Shown here: piece after piece, positions 16,414-26,006 of the stretch
Position numbering within the stretch: the first letter of the stretch is position 1
Layout: each line of letters begins with the position of its first letter
NCBI GenBank assembly: GCA_949285075.1
Contig: CASDXF010000037.1
Location: 1-32,649 of the forward strand
Source: an uncultured Bacteroides sp.
Lineage (GTDB): Bacteria > Bacteroidota > Bacteroidia > Bacteroidales > Bacteroidaceae
Direction of reading: 5' to 3'
Length of the DNA: 32,649 nucleotides
The notes under the pieces: generated by a model
Databases searched by the model: none
The model's input: the letters and a program-made list of their open reading frames with translations, nothing else
Told to the model about the DNA's origin: nothing
Made by a program: the position numbers and the translations under genes

Positions 16414-16607
16414 AGAAATTGTTTTGAATTTATCGTGTGATGATTTGGGATGAGTTTTTGAGTTGTTTTCGCTTCCGTGATGAGGAAGATAGCGGGCTAT
16501 CTGACGAAGAACAGAAGTGAAAAGAACCAAAAAATCGCCCAAAGCGCACACGAAAACGGATGCATCAAGCTAAGAAAAACTTCTTGGAGAAATTCAAAAC
16601 AATTTCT
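16414..16607. repeat. Long imperfect inverted repeat at the susD 3' end
   Basis: Outer arms AGAAATTGTTTTGAATTT (16414-16431 and its complement at 16590-16607) match over 18 bases. Further in, CGTGTG, TGGG, TTTTTG, GTT, TTTT and CTTC blocks line up between the arms, and the centre is the hairpin AGATAGC-GG-GCTATCT (16487-16502). The right arm has about 37 extra bases. The right end overlaps the susD stop codon. It is either a MITE-like insertion or a structured 3' UTR ahead of the terminator. Confidence 0.65.
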
Positions 16608-18394
16608 TAATCCCATCCCGGATTATTGGGCAGCAAGTTCGGGTTGATTTGAGTCGCCGACAGCGGAATGGGGCGCAGATACTTCTTGTCGAGCCACAAA
16701 CGGTTTTGCGACAATCCATATTGGATGTAACCGTGGTCTCCTTCAGAAAAGCTGCGGTTCACGTTATCCACTACCACGTAATCTACTCCGGCTACCCTAT
16801 CCTCAGCGGCAGGCTCCTCGAACACGAAGCACACATCCTCCGTACCGTCATTGTTCAGGTCATACACAACGCCTTCTTGAGGTACATAAATGCCTTGCCA
16901 TGTACGTTCTATCAGTTCGCCCAACTTCCAACGCATAAGGTCATCGTAACGCAGGGCCTCAAAAGCCAACTCGCAACCGCGCTCGCGACGTACCTCCAGA
17001 ATCCACTTGTCGGTAGTCTGGTTATTAAAGTATTCGGCCACGTAGGGGTCGTACGCATCGGGTATGCTACCGTCTACGCCGGCGCGTTCGCGCAACAACT
17101 TGATAGTGGCGTTCCATACCTCGTCGTCAAACTCTCCCAGTTCGGCCTTAGCTTCGGCGTAGTTCAACAGCACCTCCGCGTAGCGCAAGATGGGTATCGA
17201 GTTGTAGGACGTGGAAGTAGCGTCGTGAGTGTCATCGTCTATCGCCCACTTGATAGGCATATACCCGGTCAACGTTACCGCGAAGTTAGGCGCGAAAGGT
17301 CCCTCTACGCCTCCTTGCCGGCGTTGGTAGTCGGGGCCGATTACCGTCTGCGCCAAGCGGCAGTCCCGATTCGTAAACTCCTCGTCATAGGTCATCGTCT
17401 CATAACCGGGTTGGTCGGTGAAACGGCTGCCGTCACGCATCAGATACATATTGATAAAGGGACGCACCATAGACCAGCTCGAACCGGCCGACCCCGAAAA
17501 GAGTAACCATGTAGCGTTGTGCATACGCACATCCGTCTCATAAGCTATTCCCCAAATCACTTCTTGGGTTTTCAGGTCTTGCTCATTGAAAAGCGAACGG
17601 TACTGAGTTTCCTCATTGCCCTGAGTGCTTACCAACGAGTAGGGACCGTCGTTCATGAGTTCCTCGGCCGCCGCTACAGCCTCATCCAGAAACTCATTGG
17701 CTGTAGATTGCAACCCCAATTCATCATGATACTTGCGATACGTCCCCTCAAACAGACAGACCCTCGACTTGAAAGCCAACGCTACCCAACGGTTTATCAT
17801 CGTACTGCTGTTAACCTCCGCCGCATCGGTAGAACAGTGAGTAGAAGCGAAGGTCAAGTCTTCAAGCACATGCTGCATTACGGTTTCACGACTGTCGCGG
17901 CCCTTATACAGCTCGTCCGACTCATCCACGTCAAGCGCATGGTCATACCACGGCACGTCGCCAAACGTCTTCACCATGTTATAATAGAAGTAAGCGCGCC
18001 AGAAACGTCCTACGCCTTCATAATGATTGTAAGTGGCGTCGTCAACCGCATTCCGGGCATTAGGCAGGTTATCGAGGAAGTAGTTCACCTGACGCAAGTC
18101 GGTCCACGTCCATCCTCCTTGTTGGCTAGCGTCCCACGTGTCACCCATAAGGAAGGTGGAAGAGGTACGCCGGGCGCACAAATCAGAATACTCGTCCCCT
18201 CCCCAAGCGATATCAGACATTGCGGGCAAGAAAGCTTGCAAAAAGCCATTAGCATACAGCTTCAAGTCATTCTCCGAGGTTAAGAATCCTTCAGATCCGA
18301 CCTCGTTTTCAGGCTGCGTGTTCAGGAAGTCCTCGCACGAGGTAATAGCCATCGCACACAAACCTATCACTATCATTTTTCTTATTTTCATCAT
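16607..18394 (-). CDS. SusD-like outer-membrane substrate-binding lipoprotein
   Basis: A 595-residue SusD/RagB family lipoprotein. The signal ends in AITSC with the lipid-bearing cysteine at C20, then EDFLNTQPENEVG, the typical SusD start. The family pattern of paired helices is visible: FWRAYFYYNMVKTFGDVPW, RWVALAFKSRVCLFEGTYRKY, PILRYAEVLLNYAEAKAELGE, RRERGCELAFEALRYDDLMRW, and the closing LSATQINPNLLPNNPGWD region. SusD caps the SusC pore and captures nutrients at the surface. It is 7 bp downstream of susC. The substrate is unknown; the phosphoesterase in the same locus hints at a phosphorylated one. Confidence 0.93.
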   Translation of the reverse strand: MMKIRKMIVIGLCAMAITSCEDFLNTQPENEVGSEGFLTSENDLKLYANGFLQAFLPAMSDIAWGGDEYSDLCARRTSSTFLMGDTWDASQQGGWTWTDLRQVNYFLDNLPNARNAVDDATYNHYEGVGRFWRAYFYYNMVKTFGDVPWYDHALDVDESDELYKGRDSRETVMQHVLEDLTFASTHCSTDAAEVNSSTMINRWVALAFKSRVCLFEGTYRKYHDELGLQSTANEFLDEAVAAAEELMNDGPYSLVSTQGNEETQYRSLFNEQDLKTQEVIWGIAYETDVRMHNATWLLFSGSAGSSWSMVRPFINMYLMRDGSRFTDQPGYETMTYDEEFTNRDCRLAQTVIGPDYQRRQGGVEGPFAPNFAVTLTGYMPIKWAIDDDTHDATSTSYNSIPILRYAEVLLNYAEAKAELGEFDDEVWNATIKLLRERAGVDGSIPDAYDPYVAEYFNNQTTDKWILEVRRERGCELAFEALRYDDLMRWKLGELIERTWQGIYVPQEGVVYDLNNDGTEDVCFVFEEPAAEDRVAGVDYVVVDNVNRSFSEGDHGYIQYGLSQNRLWLDKKYLRPIPLSATQINPNLLPNNPGWD

Positions 18395-18401
18395 TTTCGA
18401 A

Positions 18402-21400
18402 TTAGAATGTTACATTAATACCAAACGTATAGCTACTCATCACAGGATATCCATACCCGTCGCCATCGCTATTGGCCGTAGAACGGAAGTCCGCGTCACC
18501 CGCGCTGATACCTTCGGGGTCGAACATGCTTGCGTGTTTATGAAGCGGCGTCCAAGTCAACAAGTTCTCTCCGGCGATATAAAGCTTCAGGTTCGCCACG
18601 TGCAGCGCGTCACATATCTTCTTGTTAAAGCTGTAATCTATCTGCAGGTTCTTCAGACGCACATAGGCCGCGTTCTGCAAGTAACGGTCGTTCTCGTCAC
18701 GTCCCATAGCGCGGTCGGAGTTGTTCAGATAACCGCGGTAGCGGGGCCAGTAAGCGTTATAGTTCTGATTCTCCTCTGTCCATACGTCACCGCCGGTGTG
18801 CTCCTTCAGCATGTAGCTATACGGCCGGCTATATTGTCCCCAGAAGAAGGCAGACTCGCGGTGCGGATACCAGTCGCGCTTGCCCACTCCTTGAATGAAG
18901 GCGCTGATGCCGAATCCGTTCCAGTTAGCCGCCAAGTTGAAGCCAAACTGATAGCGCGGCGTGGTGTTACCGATGATTCTCAAGTCACCCGGATCGTCAA
19001 GCGTGTTTTGGCCATTATCCACCTCTTTGTCACCGTCAAGGTCGGCGAACTTCAAGTCACCCGGCTGCAACACGTTATCGGTAGAAACGCGAAGGAATGA
19101 CTGGTCGGCATGAGCGTCTATCTCCGCTTGGTCCCTGAAGAGTCCCTCTACGTGATATCCCCAAATCTCACCCAACTCTTGGCCTTCGTAATAAGTAGAA
19201 AGCGAGTTTGTCGGGTTGTAGAACTTCGTCACCCACGTACGGTTGTCCCACAGCATACCTTTTATACTATAGTTAAAGGGTTTCCCCGCCAACATGAACT
19301 GGTCTTGCCACTGGATAGAGAGTTCCCAACCTTTAGTTTTCATCTCCGCGTTGTTACCTTTCGGAGTAGAGGCACCTAATACGGCAGGCAGTGTCGGTCC
19401 TACGGTATACATGTCCGTCGTATTCCGGCGATAGTAATCGAACGTAGCGGAAAGGCGGTTTCTCAAGAAAGCGAGGTCTACCCCGATATCATAGGTCGTA
19501 GAACGTTCCCACGTCAGGCTGCTAGGTACAATGCTTGGAGTTGAGGCGTAAGCCTGCAATTCGCCGTCGATAATCACCGAGCTACGGCTGATAGGTACGG
19601 TGGAAAGGAAAAGATAAGGGCTTACATTTCCGTTACCCAGACTACCGATAGAGCCGCGAATCTTCAGGTTATCCAACCAGTCGCGGGTAGACTCCATAAA
19701 CGCCTCCTCGGATACACGCCAAGCCAACGAACCCGAAGGGAAGAATCCCCATTGTTGGTCGGACGGGAATTTGGAAGAGCCGTCGTAACGTCCGCTGAAT
19801 TGGGCTAAATAACGGTTCTTCCAGTTATAATCTATACGATAGAGGAAGCCTACATAGGCCCACTCATTGCCTCCTTGATTAACTGTATAATAAGTACCGT
19901 CCATAAGGGCAAAGCTCGGTTGGCTAGGATAGAGCAGCCCGCGGCGGTAAGTAGTCAACGTCTTGTATGTCTGATGTTCCAAGTTCCAACCCAACAGGAC
20001 GTTGAGATAGTGATCGGTATTGTCAAACTTGGGAATATAGTTACCCGTAATGTTACTCGAGATATATTCCGTATCGTAATCGACATTCTCTAAAGAGCTA
20101 TACGTATTCCGGGTTCCCATAATCTCCGGACCGGTATAAAAGTCATACTGGTTCTCGGCGCGACGACGGTCGGACATGTTCTTCGACCATGTAAAGTCTC
20201 CTTTAAAGAAGAGTTGGTCCTTAATGGGCTCGTAAGTAAGAGCCGTAGTGTTGCGCAGAATGGTTTTCCCGTTCTTTTGCCATGAGGTACCTTCCACAAA
20301 ACCCGCCCAACCGACATATACAGCGGTTTCGGTCCACGTGCCGTCCGGGTTCTTTGGCATCGTCATCGGGTATCCCTGATGCTGCATCTGACGTAAGATA
20401 AGCTGACGGTCGTACATCACCATCGGTTGATGCGAAGTGAAGCGGGTAAAGTCCGTACTATTCTCCAACGTTACCTTATCCGATACCTTTATCTCGCCGC
20501 GCGAACGGAAGTTATACTGCGTATACTTCTCGTCTCCCTCGCTATAGATTCCGTCTTGATTGAAGTAGCGGGCGGAAACGTAGTATTTGGCGCGGTCGCT
20601 ACCGCCGGTTACGCTTACATTGTGCTCCGTCGAGTAGTTGAAGTCCTTATAAATGATATCCAGCCAGTTGGTATTTCCAAAATACTCATACTTTCCGTCG
20701 TCGTTCACCCGCACTTTAGGAAGCGAGGGGTCGGCGTCCCGACGAACCAGCTCATTATACCAGTCGGTCGTATACATAAAGACATTGTTAATGGCATTCG
20801 GCACTGTATTCTGCCCTTGCGTATAGGCCAGATACCAACCATCCGTCCACTGAAGGCCGTTGGAAACGATTCCGTCTTCGGTCTTCACCGTACGGCGGTG
20901 GAGCGATACGCTACCGTTATAGTTCACCTTCGGCTTTCCCGACGTGGCTTTCTTGGTCGTCACCAATATCACTCCGAAAGCTCCCCGCGCTCCATATATC
21001 GCCGCGGAAGAGGCGTCTTTCAATACAGAGATACTCTCCACATCGGCGGGATTCACCGAGTTGAGGTCGCCTTCCACGCCGTCAATCAGGATAAGGGCGC
21101 TACCTCCCGCGCCGATACTGCCCTGACCGCGAAGGTTGATAGTAGCGCTGCGCGAAGGCTTACCGTCCGAGAACGTGACGTTCAGTCCCGGTATCATGCC
21201 TTGCAAGGAGCGCGAGATGTTCGGGTTGGCCCTCTCGGCTATCTTCTTGCTGTCTATCTGGTCTACGGCTCCCACGAGGTTCGCCTTCTTGGCCGTACCG
21301 TATCCCACTACGACAACCTCCTGCAACAACTGGTCGTTCTCCTTCAGCACAATCTGCATGGACTGGTCGTTGGTCACCTCCACCTCTTGGTCGGTGAATC

Positions 21401-21665
21401 CGATATAGCTCAGCACCAACGTCTTTCCCTTCTCCACGTTCAGGTTGAACTGTCCGGTGGCATCCGTCACTACGCCGTCGTTCTCTCCCTTGACCCGCAC
21501 GGTCACTCCCGTCAGCGGCTGACCGTTCTTGTCTTTCACCAGTCCTTTCAAGGGAACTAACGTAGCGGCCCACGCGCTTCCGACGGAGCAGCTCAACAAT
21601 AAGACGAGCGCCGTTCGTCGGCAAGCGATAAGTTTTCCTAAAAATCTTTCTGCCTTTGTTTTCAT
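18402..21665 (-). CDS. SusC/RagA-type TonB-dependent transporter
   Basis: A 1087-residue outer-membrane importer. The signal peptide ends near AWA (residue 33). A carboxypeptidase-D-like regulatory domain follows (about 38-110: LKGLVKDKNGQPLTGVTV, TDATGQFNLNV, LVLSYIGF), then the SusC signature LQEVVVVGYGTAKK (114-127) and the plug with RSLQGMIPGLNV, SIGAGGSALILIDGV and GARGAFGVILVTTKK. The remaining ~840 residues form the barrel, ending VMSSYTFGINVTF with a C-terminal aromatic. No N-terminal anti-sigma-interacting domain is present, so regulation is not by a linked ECF sigma factor. It forms the uptake complex with the SusD 7 bp downstream. Confidence 0.95.
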   Translation of the reverse strand: MKTKAERFLGKLIACRRTALVLLLSCSVGSAWAATLVPLKGLVKDKNGQPLTGVTVRVKGENDGVVTDATGQFNLNVEKGKTLVLSYIGFTDQEVEVTNDQSMQIVLKENDQLLQEVVVVGYGTAKKANLVGAVDQIDSKKIAERANPNISRSLQGMIPGLNVTFSDGKPSRSATINLRGQGSIGAGGSALILIDGVEGDLNSVNPADVESISVLKDASSAAIYGARGAFGVILVTTKKATSGKPKVNYNGSVSLHRRTVKTEDGIVSNGLQWTDGWYLAYTQGQNTVPNAINNVFMYTTDWYNELVRRDADPSLPKVRVNDDGKYEYFGNTNWLDIIYKDFNYSTEHNVSVTGGSDRAKYYVSARYFNQDGIYSEGDEKYTQYNFRSRGEIKVSDKVTLENSTDFTRFTSHQPMVMYDRQLILRQMQHQGYPMTMPKNPDGTWTETAVYVGWAGFVEGTSWQKNGKTILRNTTALTYEPIKDQLFFKGDFTWSKNMSDRRRAENQYDFYTGPEIMGTRNTYSSLENVDYDTEYISSNITGNYIPKFDNTDHYLNVLLGWNLEHQTYKTLTTYRRGLLYPSQPSFALMDGTYYTVNQGGNEWAYVGFLYRIDYNWKNRYLAQFSGRYDGSSKFPSDQQWGFFPSGSLAWRVSEEAFMESTRDWLDNLKIRGSIGSLGNGNVSPYLFLSTVPISRSSVIIDGELQAYASTPSIVPSSLTWERSTTYDIGVDLAFLRNRLSATFDYYRRNTTDMYTVGPTLPAVLGASTPKGNNAEMKTKGWELSIQWQDQFMLAGKPFNYSIKGMLWDNRTWVTKFYNPTNSLSTYYEGQELGEIWGYHVEGLFRDQAEIDAHADQSFLRVSTDNVLQPGDLKFADLDGDKEVDNGQNTLDDPGDLRIIGNTTPRYQFGFNLAANWNGFGISAFIQGVGKRDWYPHRESAFFWGQYSRPYSYMLKEHTGGDVWTEENQNYNAYWPRYRGYLNNSDRAMGRDENDRYLQNAAYVRLKNLQIDYSFNKKICDALHVANLKLYIAGENLLTWTPLHKHASMFDPEGISAGDADFRSTANSDGDGYGYPVMSSYTFGINVTF

Positions 21666-21769
21666 AACTAACCTTATAGAAATTTATTCATACGTAAATA
21701 AAGATTTCGTCCTTCTTTATACCGCGGAACGTATGCGATTAGGCGCAAGCTCCGCCCGACCAAGAGCTC

Positions 21770-21814
21770 CGTTTCTTGATTCATGATTGATTTCCAATCA
21801 CTTCACAAGAAACG
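21770..21814. repeat. Inverted repeat between phosphoesterase and susC
   Basis: CGTTTCTTG (21770-21778) is the exact complement of CAAGAAACG (21806-21814). In the transcript it would form a 9-bp stem with a 27-base loop in the susC leader; it may set relative expression. No U-tract follows. Confidence 0.4.
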
Positions 21815-21857
21815 AGTCCCTTAGCTGAACCTATTGAAAAGATGTATTTAGCTTATG

Positions 21858-23294
21858 CTACAACCGGATGATTTGCGCGTATTTCTCACCGAACCGGTTG
21901 GTAAACTCCACGCGGATTTCCTTCGCCCCGTCGGTCGGCATGGCGCGGAACAAATGGCCCGTCTTCGGAGCCTTAGCGCGGTCCTTTATCTGCAGGGCCC
22001 TCTCCTCGTCCGAATCCGTAAACTGCTCCATGTCGCCCATCGGCTTTCCGTCCTGATACCATACCACGCTGCACGCGCTGTCCCAATCCCATACGTTGGC
22101 CACCACAAAACTGCTTTGCGACAGGAACTCTCCCTTGCCGTACAGACGGAACTGGTAGCTGAAGTCGCGGCGGGTTCCCTTATAATGCCATTTCAGGCTA
22201 TCGCCGTCTACGTCGACCACCATGTATCCGTTGGGCGCTCCGCACTGGTTGACCCATCCGGCCCACCACGCTCCGCAGGCCGCGCCGATGTTGTGCTCGT
22301 AGAGGTTATCGGCCACCTCGTTGTTCTGGCAGAAGTGCGTATGGCCGCAGAACACGTGCACGTTATAGTCCTTCAGCGCTTCCTTCAGCTCGGCCGCGTT
22401 GCGGATATTTCCTCCGGCCTCTACCTTGTTCCAAGCGGCGGCGTGCATGTTCAGAATCACCAGACTGCCTTTGGGCACATAGCTCAGGTCTTTCTTCAGC
22501 CACGCTATCTGCGCCCCGGTCATGCACTCGATGTATTTCTTGTTGCCCACATAGTTCAGGTTCTTCATCGTTACGATGTGCGCCTTTCCTATATTAAAGG
22601 AATAGTCTGTCGGGCCGAAATAGCTGTTATACTTCATCTCTCCGTAGACGGGAGTGCCGGCGGCCATATTGTGCAGGTCCTGATACCTCAAGTCGAAGTC
22701 GTGGTTGCCGATGCACTGGAAGAAGACGGCTCCGGTCTGCTTTACCGAGGCCTTGTACTCGTCGTAAAGCGTCATATTGTCGAACACGAGGTCGCCCAAC
22801 GTCATTCCCACCACCTCGCGGGTTTGCTTCAGCGAGTCTACCGTCTCCTTAATGTCGGGCACGGCTTCCTGCCGCCACCGCTTCATGTCGGACGCGTTGC
22901 GCACTTGCGGGTCGGACACGGCGATATAATAGAATTTGTCGGACTGGCTTCCGCGCTTCTTCAGCGTAAAGTCGTGCTTGCCTCCTTCCTTAGCGAGCTT
23001 CCCTACCGGAACGTAAAAGCCGTCGGCCAATCCTTCACGCTCCGGCAACTGATACGCGGCGGGCGTGGATATGCTGACGAACTTGCTGACCGCGGTGTCG
23101 GACGTCAATGTCCATACGCCTTTCGAATCAGTCCGCGTAAAGTGTACGCCATCGTTCACCACCACGCCGGACACACCCTTGCCGGCCTCGTCAATTACCT
23201 TTCCTGAAAACTTCAACAATGATTCTTGCGCTACCGCGGCCTCCATACATACTCCACAGAGAGCCACGCTCAAGAAAAACAACTTACTTTTCAT
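21858..23294 (-). CDS. Secreted calcineurin-type metallophosphoesterase
   Basis: 478 residues with a signal peptide (likely cleavage after AAVAQ, near residue 23). An N-terminal beta-sandwich domain (about 25-112; KFSGKVIDEAGKGVSGVVV) precedes the phosphoesterase core, and a C-terminal beta domain (about 370-478) closes it, the three-part form common in Bacteroidales. Active-site blocks are D128 in VSDPQ, GDLV at 167-170, GNHD at 196-199, H284 in LNMHAA and GHTH at 317-320. Family members cleave phosphomono- or diesters outside the cytoplasm. It lies upstream of susC in the same direction (192 bp gap), so it is likely to dephosphorylate or open the nutrient imported by the SusCD pair. Confidence 0.9.
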   Translation of the reverse strand: MKSKLFFLSVALCGVCMEAAVAQESLLKFSGKVIDEAGKGVSGVVVNDGVHFTRTDSKGVWTLTSDTAVSKFVSISTPAAYQLPEREGLADGFYVPVGKLAKEGGKHDFTLKKRGSQSDKFYYIAVSDPQVRNASDMKRWRQEAVPDIKETVDSLKQTREVVGMTLGDLVFDNMTLYDEYKASVKQTGAVFFQCIGNHDFDLRYQDLHNMAAGTPVYGEMKYNSYFGPTDYSFNIGKAHIVTMKNLNYVGNKKYIECMTGAQIAWLKKDLSYVPKGSLVILNMHAAAWNKVEAGGNIRNAAELKEALKDYNVHVFCGHTHFCQNNEVADNLYEHNIGAACGAWWAGWVNQCGAPNGYMVVDVDGDSLKWHYKGTRRDFSYQFRLYGKGEFLSQSSFVVANVWDWDSACSVVWYQDGKPMGDMEQFTDSDEERALQIKDRAKAPKTGHLFRAMPTDGAKEIRVEFTNRFGEKYAQIIRL

Positions 23295-23705
23295 TTCTTC
23301 GCTTAGTTTTTAATTAAATTGGTTAAGGAATACTTTCCGAGCGCGAAGAAATCGGGGCGGCGTTTCAAAACAGTTACGGAAACGTGACATTATCATATCC
23401 GAAAAGGGAGGGCGAAGATTGAAGAAACCTCACGACACGCGGGCGGAAGAAAGAGAGGGATAATGCTACATACGTGTTACGGATTCGAAGCGGGCAAGCG
23501 GATTCGCCCCGTAAAGCTCCCTCGCCTTTCGACGGACCGCGTACCGGAACCGACCAACGGGACTATTCGTCCACGCATGGCCCGCACGCGCAACGAACCA
23601 CCAGAGTGAAACGAGTGAACCACCAGAGTGGGCCGTACGAACCACGTTAGTGGTCCATACGAACCACCCGGGTGGTTCATTTAAAGCAAGGCGAAATCAT
23701 CGCCC
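23295..23705. other. Intergenic region with array B
   Basis: There is no gene. The main content is palindrome array B (23595-23682), ending 23 bp before the stop of the lipoprotein gene at 23706. Two isolated TTACGGA words (near 23372 and 23477) lack partners at 21 bp and a -7 box, so I do not count them as regulon sites. Confidence 0.6.
23595..23682. repeat. 22-bp tandem palindrome array B (four units)
   Basis: Four 22-bp units at 23595, 23617, 23639 and 23661. Each begins GAACCAC, then centre CAGA, CAGA, GTTA or CCGG, then the right arm GTGAAAC, GTGGGCC, GTGGTCC or GTGGTTC, then a 4-base spacer. The last unit is a perfect 18-bp dyad and the right arm decays stepwise toward the first unit. 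Length and layout equal array A, but the arm sequence is unrelated. Confidence 0.85.
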
Positions 23706-25976
23706 TTACAGTCCGTACATGTACTCTACGGGGGACTTGATGAGCCTGACGACACGGCTGTTCTCCTTGCCGTTGGTCTGCCTCCTTAGCCCCCAACCGC
23801 CAAAGGCGTGGAACCATCCGGCGTTTTCCTTCGAGTAGGCGGCGAACACAATCTTGTTGTGGTTCACTCCGCCGCCTCCCCACTGAGCGCCCGGCCCGTA
23901 AAAGGTGACGCTCTCCTTTTTCACCCCGCCTATCTTGTCGTAGACCTCGGCGTGGTAGATGACAGGGAGCTGCAGGCCATCCGCGACCAAATCGGAGCGC
24001 GAGCCCGAAAGGACGAATACCTCCCTGTTGCCTTCCCACGGAGAGTGGACGGCGTACGGTCCTCCACTGACGTCGAAGCGCATGTACCAACTGCCGTCGA
24101 ATACGCGGTCGTAGTCGGCCACCGCGGGCATCTCGTAGCCGTCAGGCGACAAGGCTTTCGGGTCTACATGGCTCATGCTGACTGGCGGATTCACGTAGCC
24201 TTTCAGTTTCAGTGTCCCTCCGTCGTTGAACACCGCCATGCCTACGCCACCGTCGCCTATATAGCTCGAACGGTCGTAAAGGCGCATATACTCTTCCGGG
24301 GTACAGTCGCTGAGGTACTCGAACACGGTCTTTCCCGCATTGGCGGCCGGGTCTTGAGGGACGAGTATCTGGTCGTCGAAGCTCCTCAGGTCGCCCACGG
24401 CGTTATACTTGCACCACCATATCCCGTTCATCAACGTGACGGGCATACCGTAGTTGCGGCGCTTCACCGTATACACTTCCGTCTCCACCCCGTCACTCGC
24501 GCGGCGCACCACCAGCTTGGCCGCCTGCGCCCGTCCGTCAGCTTTCGGATCATTGGGCTTCCATCCGCCCAACACGCGATAAGTCTCCTCGCTTCCTTCC
24601 ACCCGCTCTACCTTGACCCACGGGTCTTCACCGTCCTCAAAGCGGACTTCAAGCTCCATGCCCTCGGGCATGACGAACCGTCCTAACTCATTATCTATAT
24701 ATCGGGCAAAGTCGCAGGTATAGTCTTCCTTGCCAAAGGTCAGTCCCCCTTCTACGCGGATAGGGTTCTCACGCAGCACAAGGGTCAGGCGGTCGTCATC
24801 ATAAGTTCCCTGCAACCCCTTGCGCCGGAAGCGTAACGTCACCTTTTCCGCCGGATAACCCGGAGGCAAAAGCTTCTTGCTGACACGGAACAGGTTCTTG
24901 CCCCGCCCGGCGTCCGGAACAGGTTCCACACTCACTGGCAGACCGGCATCGGGGACGAACTCAAGCTCCTCGGCGCAACTGACCGCCAACGTGAAGTCGG
25001 CCGCCGCGCAGGAAAGCGAAAGCTCGTCGCCCGCCTCGTTGAGCCTCGCGCCGTCGGGCAATCGGGAATCCGTCCGGTCCACGGTGAGCCGCCCGTCCAA
25101 ATCGGGCGTCAAGGCAGACTCTCCTCCATCCGCCCATTCCTCCACTTGCAGGCTGACCGCCTCGGTCGTTTCGTCCCGGCGTACGGTCAGCGTATAAACG
25201 GTGTTCCGCTTCAGACGCTCCGGAAGCCTTCCTTCCAACGTATAGCTCCTCCCGCCTATAACGGCCTCCACGCGCACTTCCAAATCCGGATTCAACTGTT
25301 CATAAACATAAGCTATCCCTAATGAGTCCCCGCTCAGCGCCTCCGTAAAGCTGACGGCCAAGTCTCCCCTTTCCGATTCGGCCGGAGACTCCGGCTCGCC
25401 CCGGGACAATAAATAGCCCTCTTGCATCACGTTTCTGAAAGTGACGCCGCCTACGGCGACCTCACTTCCTCTAACCAACAAGTCAAACCTCACGACTCCC
25501 CGCTCTAAAGTCAAGGGCAATTCCGTCCGCCCGCCCGACGAAGCGTCCAAATCCAACTTTCCGGAGAAGAACGAAACCGCCCTGCCATCTCGGGATGCGA
25601 CAACAGTCTCCCGCCATTCGCTCTCGGTTATTCCCTCCTCCTGCATTTGTTTCAGATTGACCAACCCTTCGGCGTTGGCAAGCATATAAAGCGTACCCGA
25701 CAAGCGCTCAAGCCGCAAGACATATCCTCCGCCCGTTTCTTCCAAGCCGTCGTACGTCTCCGTCATCACGCCGCCCTCAAACAGGCAAGCCTCAACATTG
25801 CCTATTCGCTCCGGAAGCCGGCCGGCCTCATCCGCGCCCATCTTGGCGAATGTGGCTCTCACTAACGGAATGGACTCTCCACCTCGCAAGTCATCCTCCA
25901 ACCGCTCGGTACACGAGGAACCGAGCGCGATTGAGAGCAAAACGGCCCAAAGCCACAAATATCGTTTCATATACAT
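23706..25976 (-). CDS. Large fimbrillin-like surface lipoprotein (tip-type)
   Basis: 756 residues. The lipobox is LGSSC with the cysteine at C22, followed by an acidic patch (TERLEDD). Residues ~35-290 are a fimbrillin (Mfa1-like) domain: ACLFEGGVMTETYDGLEE, GTLYMLANAEGL, LERGVVRFDLLV, LKRNTVYTLTVRR. A second Ig-like stretch follows. From ~430 comes a module shared with the protein at 27014-29260: CDFARYID, GGWKPNDPKADGR, VKRRNYGMPV, then WWCKYN near residue 519 and DQILV. The tail ends VVRLIKSPVEYMYG. I infer a tip or adhesin subunit of a fimbria or related surface polymer. It is last of three closely spaced genes (30-bp gap to the previous). Confidence 0.7.
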   Translation of the reverse strand: MYMKRYLWLWAVLLSIALGSSCTERLEDDLRGGESIPLVRATFAKMGADEAGRLPERIGNVEACLFEGGVMTETYDGLEETGGGYVLRLERLSGTLYMLANAEGLVNLKQMQEEGITESEWRETVVASRDGRAVSFFSGKLDLDASSGGRTELPLTLERGVVRFDLLVRGSEVAVGGVTFRNVMQEGYLLSRGEPESPAESERGDLAVSFTEALSGDSLGIAYVYEQLNPDLEVRVEAVIGGRSYTLEGRLPERLKRNTVYTLTVRRDETTEAVSLQVEEWADGGESALTPDLDGRLTVDRTDSRLPDGARLNEAGDELSLSCAAADFTLAVSCAEELEFVPDAGLPVSVEPVPDAGRGKNLFRVSKKLLPPGYPAEKVTLRFRRKGLQGTYDDDRLTLVLRENPIRVEGGLTFGKEDYTCDFARYIDNELGRFVMPEGMELEVRFEDGEDPWVKVERVEGSEETYRVLGGWKPNDPKADGRAQAAKLVVRRASDGVETEVYTVKRRNYGMPVTLMNGIWWCKYNAVGDLRSFDDQILVPQDPAANAGKTVFEYLSDCTPEEYMRLYDRSSYIGDGGVGMAVFNDGGTLKLKGYVNPPVSMSHVDPKALSPDGYEMPAVADYDRVFDGSWYMRFDVSGGPYAVHSPWEGNREVFVLSGSRSDLVADGLQLPVIYHAEVYDKIGGVKKESVTFYGPGAQWGGGGVNHNKIVFAAYSKENAGWFHAFGGWGLRRQTNGKENSRVVRLIKSPVEYMYGL

Positions 25977-26006
25977 ACAATCCTTCTATTAACCGTTCAA
26001 AAAAAC

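Larger units (their letters stand above)
15792..16606. other. 0.8 kb intergenic region with array A and long hairpin
   Basis: No credible gene. The stretch contains array A (16163-16250) with its conserved flank (16251-16301), the terminator of the SusCD operon (16339-16372) and a ~195-bp imperfect inverted repeat (16414-16607). Bases 15820-16160 show nothing I recognise; a 73-codon frame at 15890-16111 has no family resemblance. Confidence 0.6.

Noticed and set aside
23371-23484. Two further TTACGGA words as a fifth regulon promoter
   Set aside because: They are about 105 bp apart, neither has a partner at 21 bp, and there is no TAnnTTTG box at the required distance.
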